Of a stretch of DNA of 64,000 nt, positions 53,252 to 61,139 are shown in pieces; positions within the stretch are counted from its first letter, which is position 1, and each line of letters starts with the position of its first letter. A program made the position numbers and the translations under genes. The notes beneath the pieces were generated by a model. That model had not been told where the DNA came from. It was given only the letters and a program-made list of their open reading frames with translations, and searched no databases. This DNA comes from Sanguibacter keddieii. GTDB lineage: Bacteria; Actinomycetota; Actinomycetes; Actinomycetales; Actinomycetaceae. The stretch is from the NCBI RefSeq assembly GCF_001064145.1, contig NZ_JVOJ01000007.1, positions 43,548 through 107,547 on the forward strand, written 5' to 3'.

Positions 53252-54525
53252 CGAGCGACCGGGGTGAGAACCTCAAGTCCACCCAGGTAGGGACGCAGTG
53301 CCTCGGGCACGTAGATCGAGCCGTCCGCCTGCTGGTGGTTCTCCAGGAAGGCGACGATCCAGCGGGTCGTGGCCAGCGTGCCGTTGAGGGTGGCAACCGC
53401 GGTCATGCCGTCCTCGCGGCGCTCGCGAATGCCGAGGCGGCGCGCCTGGAACGTCGTGCAGTTCGAGGTCGACGTGACCTCCATGTAGCGCTCCTGGGTG
53501 GGCAGCCACGCCTCGCAGTCGAACTTGCGGGCGGCGGAGGTTCCCAGGTCGCCGGCGGCCGTGTCGATGACGCGGTAGGGCAGCTCGACCTTGGCGAGCA
53601 TCTCCTCTTCCCACGCGAGGAAGCGCTGGTGCTCCTCGGCGGCGTCCTCGGGGCGGCAGTAGCTGAACATCTCAGCCTTGTTGAACTGGTGGACGCGGAT
53701 GATGCCGCGCGTGTCCTTGCCCGCGGAGCCGGCCTCGCGGCGGTAGCAGGTGGACCAGCCCATGTAGCGCTTGGGGCCATCCGACAGGTCGAGGATCTCG
53801 TCGGCGTGGTAGCCGGCGAGGGCGACCTCGGACGTGCCCGTCAGGTACAGGTCGTCGGCGGGCAGGTAGTAGATCTCGTCGGAGTGCTCGTTGAGGAAGC
53901 CGGTGCCGCCCATGACCTGAGGGGTCACGAGGGTCGGGGTCATCATCGGCACGAAGCCGTTGGCCAGCGCCTGGTCCATCGCCATCGTCATGAGGGCTAG
54001 CTCGAGGCGGGCACCGATGCCCTTGAGGTAGTAGAAGCGGGCGCCGGAAACCTTCGCGCCGCGCTTGGTGTCGATCGCGTCCAGGCCCTCGCCGAGCGCG
54101 AGGTGATCCTGAGGCTCGAAGCCCTCTGCGGCGAAGTCGCGGGGGGCGGGGCCCTCGTGGCGCAGAACCACGAAGTCCTCCTCGCCACCGACTGGCACGC
54201 CGTCGAGAACGAGGTTCGGCAGGAGGCGCGCGAGGCGGTCGGCCTCGGCGTCGGCGGCGTTGGCGGCGGCCTCGGCGGCCTTCACCTGCTCGGCGAGCTC
54301 CTTGGCCTTCGCGAGGATCGCAGGACGCTCCTCCTTGGAGGCGCGACCCACCGACTTGGAGACCTCTTTCTGGGTGGCGCGCAGCGTCTCAAAGGCCTGT
54401 AGGGCCTCGCGACGGGCGGCGTCGGCCTCGATAATCTCGTCGACGAGGCCGGGGTTCGCTCCGCGGGCACGCTGGGAGGCGCGGGCGGGTTCGGGGTTTT
54501 CACGCAGGGCACGCACATCAATCAT
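53248..54525 (-). CDS. serS: Seryl-tRNA synthetase
   Basis: Class II synthetase of 425 residues: N-terminal coiled-coil arm (about 25-105), then motif 2 region [29 protein letters not shown] and motif 3 near [18 protein letters not shown]. Charges tRNA-Ser. Start [12 protein letters not shown] at 54525 preferred to the ATG 9 bases upstream because it matches the family. AGGATGGGA lies upstream. An exact copy of the dispersed word lies in the arm. Confidence 0.95.
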   Translation of the reverse strand: MIDVRALRENPEPARASQRARGANPGLVDEIIEADAARREALQAFETLRATQKEVSKSVGRASKEERPAILAKAKELAEQVKAAEAAANAADAEADRLARLLPNLVLDGVPVGGEEDFVVLRHEGPAPRDFAAEGFEPQDHLALGEGLDAIDTKRGAKVSGARFYYLKGIGARLELALMTMAMDQALANGFVPMMTPTLVTPQVMGGTGFLNEHSDEIYYLPADDLYLTGTSEVALAGYHADEILDLSDGPKRYMGWSTCYRREAGSAGKDTRGIIRVHQFNKAEMFSYCRPEDAAEEHQRFLAWEEEMLAKVELPYRVIDTAAGDLGTSAARKFDCEAWLPTQERYMEVTSTSNCTTFQARRLGIRERREDGMTAVATLNGTLATTRWIVAFLENHQQADGSIYVPEALRPYLGGLEVLTPVAR

Positions 54526-54601
54526 GCGTCCCATCCTATGCCAGGTGGGCGCGTCGTGTCCCCTACCGACCCGACTGTGAATTCAACACACCAGGTCAGG
54601 G

Positions 54602-54754
54602 TTATACACAAACTACATCCCTGGGGTCTTCAAAACCCTGAAAGTTATCCACCTTTGGTGCATAACCGTGTGGACAAGAAGACGACGAGCGCACGTCAGG
54701 CCGACGCGTATGACACGAAGTGCAACGAAAAGGCACTTCACAACCCGTCCACAG
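54602..54754. promoter_or_regulatory. Cluster of DnaA-box-like sites in an AT-richer gap
   Basis: TTATACACA (54602), TTATCCACC (54645), TGTGGACAA (54669) and CGTCCACAG (54746) lie in the 254-base divergent region between serS and the lipid kinase. The gap is richer in A and T than its surroundings. No dnaA or dnaN gene is nearby. Confidence 0.4.
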
Positions 54755-54779
54755 TCATAAAGCGGGATACGCTAACCCT

Positions 54780-56099
54780 ATGGACGCAACACCGTGGGTA
54801 CTCGCCGCCGTCGCCGGAGCAGGAGCGATTGGGGTCGCGCGTCTGGCTACAGCCCTGACTCGCAGGCACCGCCGCCGCAAGGCCCTCGACATCCCCGCAT
54901 CGGTGGACGACCCAACGCGCGGACGGCCACGTCCCTGGATCATCATGAACCCCTCCAAGCACGAGGATCCCCAGGCCTTCAAGGACCGCATCAACCGTAA
55001 GGCCAAGGAACTGGGCATCGATCACGTGCACTGGCGCGAAACCACCCGCGAGGACCCGGGCACCGGGCAGGCCGTGCGCGCTCTTGAGGAGGGAGCCTCC
55101 GTCGTCATCGCCGCGGGCGGAGACGGCACGGTGCGCGCCGTCGCCGCCGGCATGGCAGGATCCGGCATCCGCATGGGCATCATCCCCGTGGGCACCGGCA
55201 ACGTCCTGGCCGGAAACCTCTCCATCCCCGACAATCCCGAAGATGCCCTCGCCGTCGCGCTCGACCGCAACCATCGCCCCGTCGACCTGGCATGGGTGCG
55301 CGTCGAAGACGTCACCCAAGAGTCCACTCAGCCCACCGAGGGCGGGCTGCGCCTCGCCGCACGCGCCGCACACCCCCCCGAGGTCGGCGCTGCGGACCAG
55401 GGTGCCCCGGCCTCGTCGATCGAGCCACGCGCGGACGAGTACGCGTGCCTCGTCGTCGCGGGCATGGGCTACGACGGCGCAACGATGGCTGACACGAACC
55501 CCGAACTGAAGAAGCGCATCGGATGGATCGCCTACGTGTGGGCCGGCCTGGGCGCGATGGGCGTACCGCGCATGAAGGCGCGTCTGACCCTGCGTTCCCC
55601 CGCCGCTCGAGTGGTGGACCCCCTGGGCGTCGGCGACCAGATCGCGGGCGAGGCCCTGGACGAGGCCGCCTCGGCGAGCGCGGAACCCCTGCGCTCACCC
55701 GCGGATGAGATCACCCGCGTCGAGGCGCGTTCCGTCATGTTCGCGAACGCGGGCGAGATGAAAATGCTGGTCCTCGCCCCCGATGCGGAGCTGTCGGACG
55801 GACTCATCGACGTTATCGCGGTCGACGCGCACGCCGGCCTGCTCGGCTGGGCGGACGTGACCTGGAAGATGCTCGGCCAGCTCATCGGCCTGCGCCCGAT
55901 CAACCTACCCGTCTCGACCGGCAAGGTCGCGTTCCGCCAGGCGAAGGGCGCGTCCGTCACGGCCGAGGAGGCCCAGGTATGCCAGGTGGACGGCGACGTG
56001 ATCGGCCTCGCCCACACCATGCATGTTCGCATGCAGGCCGGCGCACTGGACGTGGCCGTCCCGGTCGAGCGCACGTGGATGGAGCTGCTGCCCGGCTGA
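54780..56099 (+). CDS. Diacylglycerol kinase family lipid kinase
   Basis: Protein of 439 residues with an N-terminal membrane segment, IMNPSKHEDP, the ATP-binding GGDGTVRAVAAG (113-124) and IIPVGTGNVLAGNL. Phosphorylates a membrane lipid. It is longer than the usual ~300 residues because of two Ala/Glu/Pro-rich inserts (about 182-220 and 275-320); the first reads QGAPASSIEPR and is encoded by an exact copy of the dispersed word. ATG 54780 follows TACGCT closely, so it may be leaderless. Confidence 0.9.
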   Translation: MDATPWVLAAVAGAGAIGVARLATALTRRHRRRKALDIPASVDDPTRGRPRPWIIMNPSKHEDPQAFKDRINRKAKELGIDHVHWRETTREDPGTGQAVRALEEGASVVIAAGGDGTVRAVAAGMAGSGIRMGIIPVGTGNVLAGNLSIPDNPEDALAVALDRNHRPVDLAWVRVEDVTQESTQPTEGGLRLAARAAHPPEVGAADQGAPASSIEPRADEYACLVVAGMGYDGATMADTNPELKKRIGWIAYVWAGLGAMGVPRMKARLTLRSPAARVVDPLGVGDQIAGEALDEAASASAEPLRSPADEITRVEARSVMFANAGEMKMLVLAPDAELSDGLIDVIAVDAHAGLLGWADVTWKMLGQLIGLRPINLPVSTGKVAFRQAKGASVTAEEAQVCQVDGDVIGLAHTMHVRMQAGALDVAVPVERTWMELLPG

Positions 56100-56199
56100 T
56101 CCGCATCCCTGCGAAGCACACAAAGCGGAGAATTCGGGAACTAACGAGGAGCAAACCGAGGCGTTTCTGCGGCGGTCTGCAGGGTTGCCCGCATGTCGA

Positions 56200-56301
56200 C
56201 TTGTTGCTAAATGGTGTTACACCACTTAGCGGGGTATTACACCAGCTCGGAGGTGGTGTAATACCCCCTAACTGGTGTAATGCTCGCTAACTGGTGCAGA
56301 C
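56200..56301. repeat. Structured intergenic module A1
   Basis: Begins CTTGTTGCTAAATGG. A 23-base near-palindrome (56207-56229) is followed by a perfect stem GGGGTATTACACCA / TGGTGTAATACCCC with 9-base loop (56231-56267), then CTAACTGGTGTAATGC and CTAACTGGTGCAGAC. The word TGGTGTAA or its complement appears six times. Bases 56100-56199 hold nothing recognised. Confidence 0.75.
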
Positions 56302-56377
56302 ATGCCCGATCTAGCTCGTTGAGAAGCTCGCTGGAGCGGGCTGGAGCGGCTATGGAGCAGCGCGTGCCGCGCACGAG

Positions 56378-56505
56378 CTTGTTGCCAAGTAGCAGTGCAC
56401 TACTTAGCGCAGCGTTGCACTACTTCGCGTGGCATTCCACTAGATAGGAAGCAGTGCAATGCCCTCACAACTAGCGCATCGCTGCTGTATCTAGTGCAGT
56501 GCTGC
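56378..56505. repeat. Structured intergenic module B
   Basis: Begins CTTGTTGCCAAGTAGC, the same lead-in as module A, then repeats a different word, AGTGCA(A/C)T, in both orientations (56394, 56415, 56451, 56482). GCGTTGCACTACTTC can pair imperfectly with GGAAGCAGTGCAATGC. Confidence 0.6.
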
Positions 56506-56565
56506 AGGGTCTGCGCCCTTTGAACGCCGGCAGGGACGTTGTCGGCGGCAAGTGCCACGACGACA

Positions 56566-56672
56566 CTTGTTACCGATGAGGCGTTACACCCGATCAGGAA
56601 GATTCAACCCCTTCTGATCGAGTGGAATCTTCCCGATCAGGTTGAATCTCCCCAAACGAGTTGAATCCCGAC
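56566..56672. repeat. Structured intergenic module C
   Basis: Begins CTTGTTACCGATGAGG, then GCGTTACACCCGATCAGG, and repeats a third word, GATTCAACC / GGTTGAATC, in both orientations, with GGAAGATT pairing with AATCTTCC. Layout parallels modules A and B. Confidence 0.6.
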
Positions 56673-56794
56673 GATGGGACGCTAGATTTCTCGTTACGCC
56701 TCGATCAGGCATCTCGTTACGCCGCGATGCGGAGCCTCGAGGCTAGGGCTCGTATATTTCCAACACCAACCCGCTGCACATCTCCACGATATAC

Positions 56795-56896
56795 CTTGTT
56801 TCTAAGTGGTGTTACACCACTTAGCGGGGTGTTACACCAGCTCGGAGGTGGTGTAACACCCCCTAACTGGTGTAATGCTCCCTATCTGGTGCAGAC
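56795..56896. repeat. Structured intergenic module A2
   Basis: Near-identical to module A1 over about 100 bases. First palindrome 56802-56824 is perfect; second stem GGGGTGTTACACCA / TGGTGTAACACCCC (56826-56862) keeps pairing through a compensatory change relative to A1 (A-T at 56236/56262 becomes G-C at 56831/56857). Bases 56897-57016 hold nothing recognised. Confidence 0.75.
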
Positions 56897-57016
56897 CCGC
56901 CCAATACAGATCGGTTAACAGTTCGTTGGAGCAGCAGATGCCGTGACCCGGCTTATCCCTCAGCACTGCAGACCTACCGGGGCGACGCCTATTGGATCAG
57001 CTCGGCAATGCGCGCG

Positions 57017-58024
57017 TCAGGCCAGCGGCCAGGACGGCGCGTGGCCCGCGACCTCGCCCGTGCCGTCCCCGCCGTGCAGCAGGTCCGCGACCCACGCGCG
57101 ACCCGCACGGAAGGCCTCGTCCGTCGTGCCCGGCGCAACCGCCGCGCGCACGCCGTCGACGCGCGGGTAGGAGCCCATGAAGCGGACCTCCGGCGAGTAG
57201 CGGTGCAGGCCGACGAGGGCCGCCTGGACGCGCTCCTCGCGGATGTGGCCGACGATGTCGATGCTGAACGTGTAATTGCCGAGGCCGTCGCCGCTCGGGC
57301 GCGACTCGATGCGGGACAGGTCGACGCCGCGCGCCGAGAACTGCTCGAGGAGGGTCAGCAGGGCGCCCGACTCGTTGACCGGCAGGGCCACCTGAATGGT
57401 CGTCTTATCCGCGCCGGTCGGCGGGGGCACCACGCCGGGGCGGGCCACGAGGACGAAGCGGGTGATCGCGCCCGGGTTGTCGGCGACGTCGGTAAACAGG
57501 GCTTCCAGGCCGTAGGTGTTGACCGAGACCGCGTTGCACAGGGCGGCATCGAAGGACGCGTCGCCGTCCGAGAGAAGCTCGGCGGCGGCGGCAGTCGACG
57601 TAGCGGGCACGTGGATCGCGCCGGGGAAGGTCTCCTCGACCCAGCCGCGGCACTGCGCCCACGCGTGCGGGTGGGTGCCGATACGGCGGATGTCCTCGGA
57701 GCGCGTGCCCGGCAGGACGGCTAGCTGGAAGACCACGTGGACGTGCATCTCGGCGACGATGACGAGGGGGTCGCCGTGCGAGAGGGAATCGAGCGTCGCG
57801 TTGACGCCGCCCTCAATGGAGTTTTCGATCGGGACGACGGCACGGTCGGCCTCGCCGCGGCGCACGGCCGCGAGCGCCTGAGGGGCACTCGTCATCGGCA
57901 TGAGGATCGCGCCGGCGGGAGCGACCTGGTGGACGGCCTGCTCGGTGAACGTGCCGAACGGACCGAGGAAGGCGATACGAAGCTTGTCACCGATGGGCGC
58001 GGGGCCGGGAATGTTCGTCGTCAT
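57017..58024 (-). CDS. pheA: Prephenate dehydratase
   Basis: Enzyme of 335 residues making phenylpyruvate from prephenate for phenylalanine. N-terminal catalytic domain opens IAFLGPFGTFTEQAV and contains VPIENSIEGGVNATLD; C-terminal ACT domain (about 200-290) with ESRPSG and GNYTFSIDIVGH senses phenylalanine. The aminotransferase at 32736 could act next. ATG at 58024. Single unit on the minus strand. Confidence 0.94.
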   Translation of the reverse strand: MTTNIPGPAPIGDKLRIAFLGPFGTFTEQAVHQVAPAGAILMPMTSAPQALAAVRRGEADRAVVPIENSIEGGVNATLDSLSHGDPLVIVAEMHVHVVFQLAVLPGTRSEDIRRIGTHPHAWAQCRGWVEETFPGAIHVPATSTAAAAELLSDGDASFDAALCNAVSVNTYGLEALFTDVADNPGAITRFVLVARPGVVPPPTGADKTTIQVALPVNESGALLTLLEQFSARGVDLSRIESRPSGDGLGNYTFSIDIVGHIREERVQAALVGLHRYSPEVRFMGSYPRVDGVRAAVAPGTTDEAFRAGRAWVADLLHGGDGTGEVAGHAPSWPLA

Positions 58025-58051
58025 GGTGTCAAGGGTAACGAGAGCGACGGG

Positions 58052-58083
58052 AGTGGCGCGGCCTCGTTTCGGGGACGAGGGCG
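58052..58083. terminator. Hairpin between the DUF6541 gene and pheA
   Basis: GCGCGGCCTCGT pairs with ACGAGGGCGC; carries a partial copy of the dispersed word. Lies just after the stop of the DUF6541 gene on the minus strand. Confidence 0.45.
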
Positions 58084-58119
58084 CATTGTGGCCAATCGCG
58101 CGGGTTCGGGTGCCGGATG

Positions 58120-60396
58120 TCAGTCGCGGTCGCCGGTCACGCCGGTCGCGAAGGCCTCGCGCCCGCCGCCCGGCGTCACCTCACCGCACGCGGTGATCTT
58201 CCACAGCTTCGCGGTGCCGCCCGCGTCGACCAGCTCGAAGCCGGTGGACGTGTCGACGTTGTAGAGGCCCGGGTGACGGGAGGATCGCATGAAGTTGTAG
58301 TACGCGCCGTCTTCCTCTTCGTAGAAGTGCGTGATGCCGAGCCTGCGCACAACCTCGCACACCTCGGGATCAGTGGCGATGTCGTGGAAACGCTGGGTGA
58401 GGAGCTTCTGCGAGACCACGTCCTGGTTAGCGGTGCTCAGCTGTGGGAAGACCGCCTTACGTCCGCCGATCATCTCGGAGTACGCCGCGCCCGCGATCGG
58501 GTCGCCCAGAATGAGCGCGTCGGGGGCGGTCGTGTACTTCATGCGGCGCAGCATGGCGAGTTCACCGGTGGTGGCCATGCCGGGCTTGCCCAGGCGCGCG
58601 GGGTCGTACACCTGGGCGACCGCCGCGTTTCGCGCGTCGATTGCACCAAAGCCCGACAGGACCAGCACGAGCAGGCCAACCGAGAATTGAATCGGCCAGC
58701 GCGGTGCCTCGATGTTGTCGTCGGCTCCGCGTTCGGCGAGGATCCGCTGCAGGGACCTTGTCCACGCGGCGTGGATGACGCGAACGATGGCGGCGACGCC
58801 GACCGCCATGAGGATGGTCAGCGCGATGTCTTCGACCCCCATGATGCGGCGGGCATCCTTGTACCAGGGGGCCAGCAGGTAGGTGCGCAGCGCCGAGTCG
58901 GGCGAGTACGCCAGGGCGGTGAGGGCAGCAAGGATCACGTAGGAGAACAGGGGCCAGAACGGCAGGGGCTGCGCCTCCTCCTCGGACTCCTCGATCTCCG
59001 GGGCCGCGGCCAGGTCCTCCTCCTCCGCGTCCACATCCACGTCATCGGCGAGTCCGGCGCGCGCGGCGGCAAGCTCGAGGGGATCCGGGCGGCGGAACAG
59101 CAGGTACAGGCGCGCGGTCGCCGCGATGCCGACGACCAGGAGAATGAACTGGACGATCGTCCACTGAATGTTGCCGGAGGTGTTCGAGAAGGGCGGGTAG
59201 GGCAGGAAGGCGTGCATGAAGGCCTCGCCCCAGTTGCTGCCTTTGCGGTTGTAGCTACCCATGGCCCGGATCTTCGACGACGACAGCGCGAGGAGCGGCG
59301 CAGCGACAACGACAAGCGCGAGGGCACCCCACGCCAGGGCGACGAGCTGGCCTCGTCCGCCCCGAGCGTAGGCACGTCGGGCGAGGGATGCGATGGAGAC
59401 GAGGAGCGGCGCAATCAGGAACGCGAGGATCGAGAAGGCGGAGCTCGGGTGTACGCCGACGAGACCAATGGCACCGATGAGGAGGAAAACCGCCTGCGGA
59501 ATGCGGCGCATGACAGCACGCAGCCCATCGCCCGCGCGCAGGTCGGCCACCAATCGGCGTCCCGCGACGATCGCGATAGCTGCCAGACCCGGCACCAGAG
59601 CGGTACCCGTCGAGTTGGGCCACTGGTTGTACATGGTGAGCGCGTCGGCGGGCATATTGAGCAGCATGCCGCCGATGATGGGCGCCGCCATGATCGCGCT
59701 GCGCGAGGCAGTCAGCACCGAGACGAGCGCCGCCAAGCCGATCACCCACACGGCCATAAGCGCCAGCGAGGACACGTTCGAGGCCTGGACGACCGAGTCG
59801 TAGCGCGCGAACAGCGAGACGAAGGCGTGCCAGCCCGTCGGGTAGTAGACGTTGCGGCCGCCGTACAGCTCGTGGAGGCCACCGAAAGGACTGGCGTTCT
59901 TGCCGTACAGGATCGCGTGCACGCCGTTCTGATGGAACGTCGGATCCCACTGCTGGACGGGGTTCGCAGGGGCAGCACCCATCACGAGGGGAAGCGCCGC
60001 GAGGATGAAGCCCACCAGGATCGCGCCCCACGTGGCCGCGCGGATCGCCGCCTGGCGTCCGCCGATCGGCTGACGCACGCCGATGGCCTCGCGCAGGGGA
60101 ACCCCCCTCAGAGAGAATCCGTCGTTGCTGCGGCGGAAGAAGCTCAGGCTCCACGCGCCGGCGCCTCCCAGGGCGCTCATGCCGAGGATCGGCAGCGCCG
60201 TTGAGGGCTCCCACTCGATATCGAGCGCCGGGTAGGCGACCGACAGAATCGTGATCAGGCCAAAGGTGAACGCCGGTGCCGCACCGATCGCAACGAGCGA
60301 CGAGCGACCTCCCGCGCGCAGCCACATGAACCCCGGCAGGACCAGGGCGACCATCATGGCCAGCAGGGTCGGGAGCAGCATCCACCAGGCCAGCAT
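58120..60396 (-). CDS. DUF6541 large polytopic membrane protein
   Basis: Protein of 758 residues with about fifteen membrane segments, a first large loop with QWDPTFHQNGVHAI and ELYGGRNVYYPTGWHAF, an acidic cytoplasmic loop near 465-495, and a C-terminal outside domain of about 170 residues. Such proteins resemble GT-C sugar transferases of the envelope, but the donor is unknown. Starts 3 bases after the DedA gene. Confidence 0.85.
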   Translation of the reverse strand: MLAWWMLLPTLLAMMVALVLPGFMWLRAGGRSSLVAIGAAPAFTFGLITILSVAYPALDIEWEPSTALPILGMSALGGAGAWSLSFFRRSNDGFSLRGVPLREAIGVRQPIGGRQAAIRAATWGAILVGFILAALPLVMGAAPANPVQQWDPTFHQNGVHAILYGKNASPFGGLHELYGGRNVYYPTGWHAFVSLFARYDSVVQASNVSSLALMAVWVIGLAALVSVLTASRSAIMAAPIIGGMLLNMPADALTMYNQWPNSTGTALVPGLAAIAIVAGRRLVADLRAGDGLRAVMRRIPQAVFLLIGAIGLVGVHPSSAFSILAFLIAPLLVSIASLARRAYARGGRGQLVALAWGALALVVVAAPLLALSSSKIRAMGSYNRKGSNWGEAFMHAFLPYPPFSNTSGNIQWTIVQFILLVVGIAATARLYLLFRRPDPLELAAARAGLADDVDVDAEEEDLAAAPEIEESEEEAQPLPFWPLFSYVILAALTALAYSPDSALRTYLLAPWYKDARRIMGVEDIALTILMAVGVAAIVRVIHAAWTRSLQRILAERGADDNIEAPRWPIQFSVGLLVLVLSGFGAIDARNAAVAQVYDPARLGKPGMATTGELAMLRRMKYTTAPDALILGDPIAGAAYSEMIGGRKAVFPQLSTANQDVVSQKLLTQRFHDIATDPEVCEVVRRLGITHFYEEEDGAYYNFMRSSRHPGLYNVDTSTGFELVDAGGTAKLWKITACGEVTPGGGREAFATGVTGDRD

Positions 60397-60399
60397 GGA

Positions 60400-61065
60400 T
60401 TACTCCTTGTCGGAAGCGGCGCGGCGCTTGCCCACGATCTCAATGATGACGGGCAGGACCGACGCGAGGATGATGACGCCGAGGATGAGCGTCAGGTTGT
60501 CGTGCACGAAGGGGACGTTGCCTAGGAGCGCTCCCACGAGGATGAAACCCGCGCCCCACAGGATGGAACCGAGTGTGTTGAAGGCCAGGAACTTCGGGTA
60601 GGGGTAGCGGGCCATACCCGCGGCCATCGGGATGAAGGTACGCACGAAGGGAATGAAACGTCCGATGACGAGCGAGCGGCCGCCGTAGTTCGTGAAGTAG
60701 TGCTCCGCCTTCTCCAGGTGCGCGGTCTTGAGGATGCGAGCGTCGGGCTTGAAGAAGCGGCGCCCCCACTTGGCGCCCAGGAAGTAGCCGATCTGCGCAC
60801 CGATGAAGGCCGCGACGACGACCATGAGGATCAGGGTCGGCAGGTGCAGTCCGAGGCGGTCGTGGAGCAGGCCTGCAGTGAACAACAGGGATTCACCGGG
60901 CAGCACCGGGAACAGGACACCCGACTCGATGAGGACGATGAGCATCGTTCCCCACAGCACCCACGGCCCCATGGCGACGAGGAGCGTCTCGGGATTTTTA
61001 AACCACTCGATAACGGTATGCAGCATCGATGGATCCGATGCGGTCACGAGTGTCGACCAGGTCAC
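60400..61065 (-). CDS. DedA-family membrane protein
   Basis: Protein of 221 residues of the DedA / SNARE-associated family: PVLPGESLLFTAG, YFLGAKWGRR, GRFIPFVRTFIPMAAGMARY and about five membrane segments. Family members are linked to undecaprenyl phosphate recycling and membrane homeostasis. GTG start at 61065 behind AAAGGG; ATG 61026 is a shorter choice. Confidence 0.9.
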   Translation of the reverse strand: MTWSTLVTASDPSMLHTVIEWFKNPETLLVAMGPWVLWGTMLIVLIESGVLFPVLPGESLLFTAGLLHDRLGLHLPTLILMVVVAAFIGAQIGYFLGAKWGRRFFKPDARILKTAHLEKAEHYFTNYGGRSLVIGRFIPFVRTFIPMAAGMARYPYPKFLAFNTLGSILWGAGFILVGALLGNVPFVHDNLTLILGVIILASVLPVIIEIVGKRRAASDKE

Positions 61066-61139
61066 GATAGGGCCCTTTTCTGCCGGGAATGTATCACCCT
61101 AACCCTACCTTTGTTGACCGCGAATATAGGATAGGCGGC

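Noticed and set aside
54602-54754. Chromosomal origin oriC
   Set aside because: No dnaA, dnaN or gyr genes near; only a few imperfect boxes.
56200-56896. CRISPR array or type III antitoxin RNA repeats
   Set aside because: Modules are about 180-230 bases apart, differ in their words, and no cas or toxin gene is adjacent.
58117-60204. Long plus-strand open frame opposite the DUF6541 gene
   Set aside because: Shadow of a real membrane protein gene; composition implausible for a protein.
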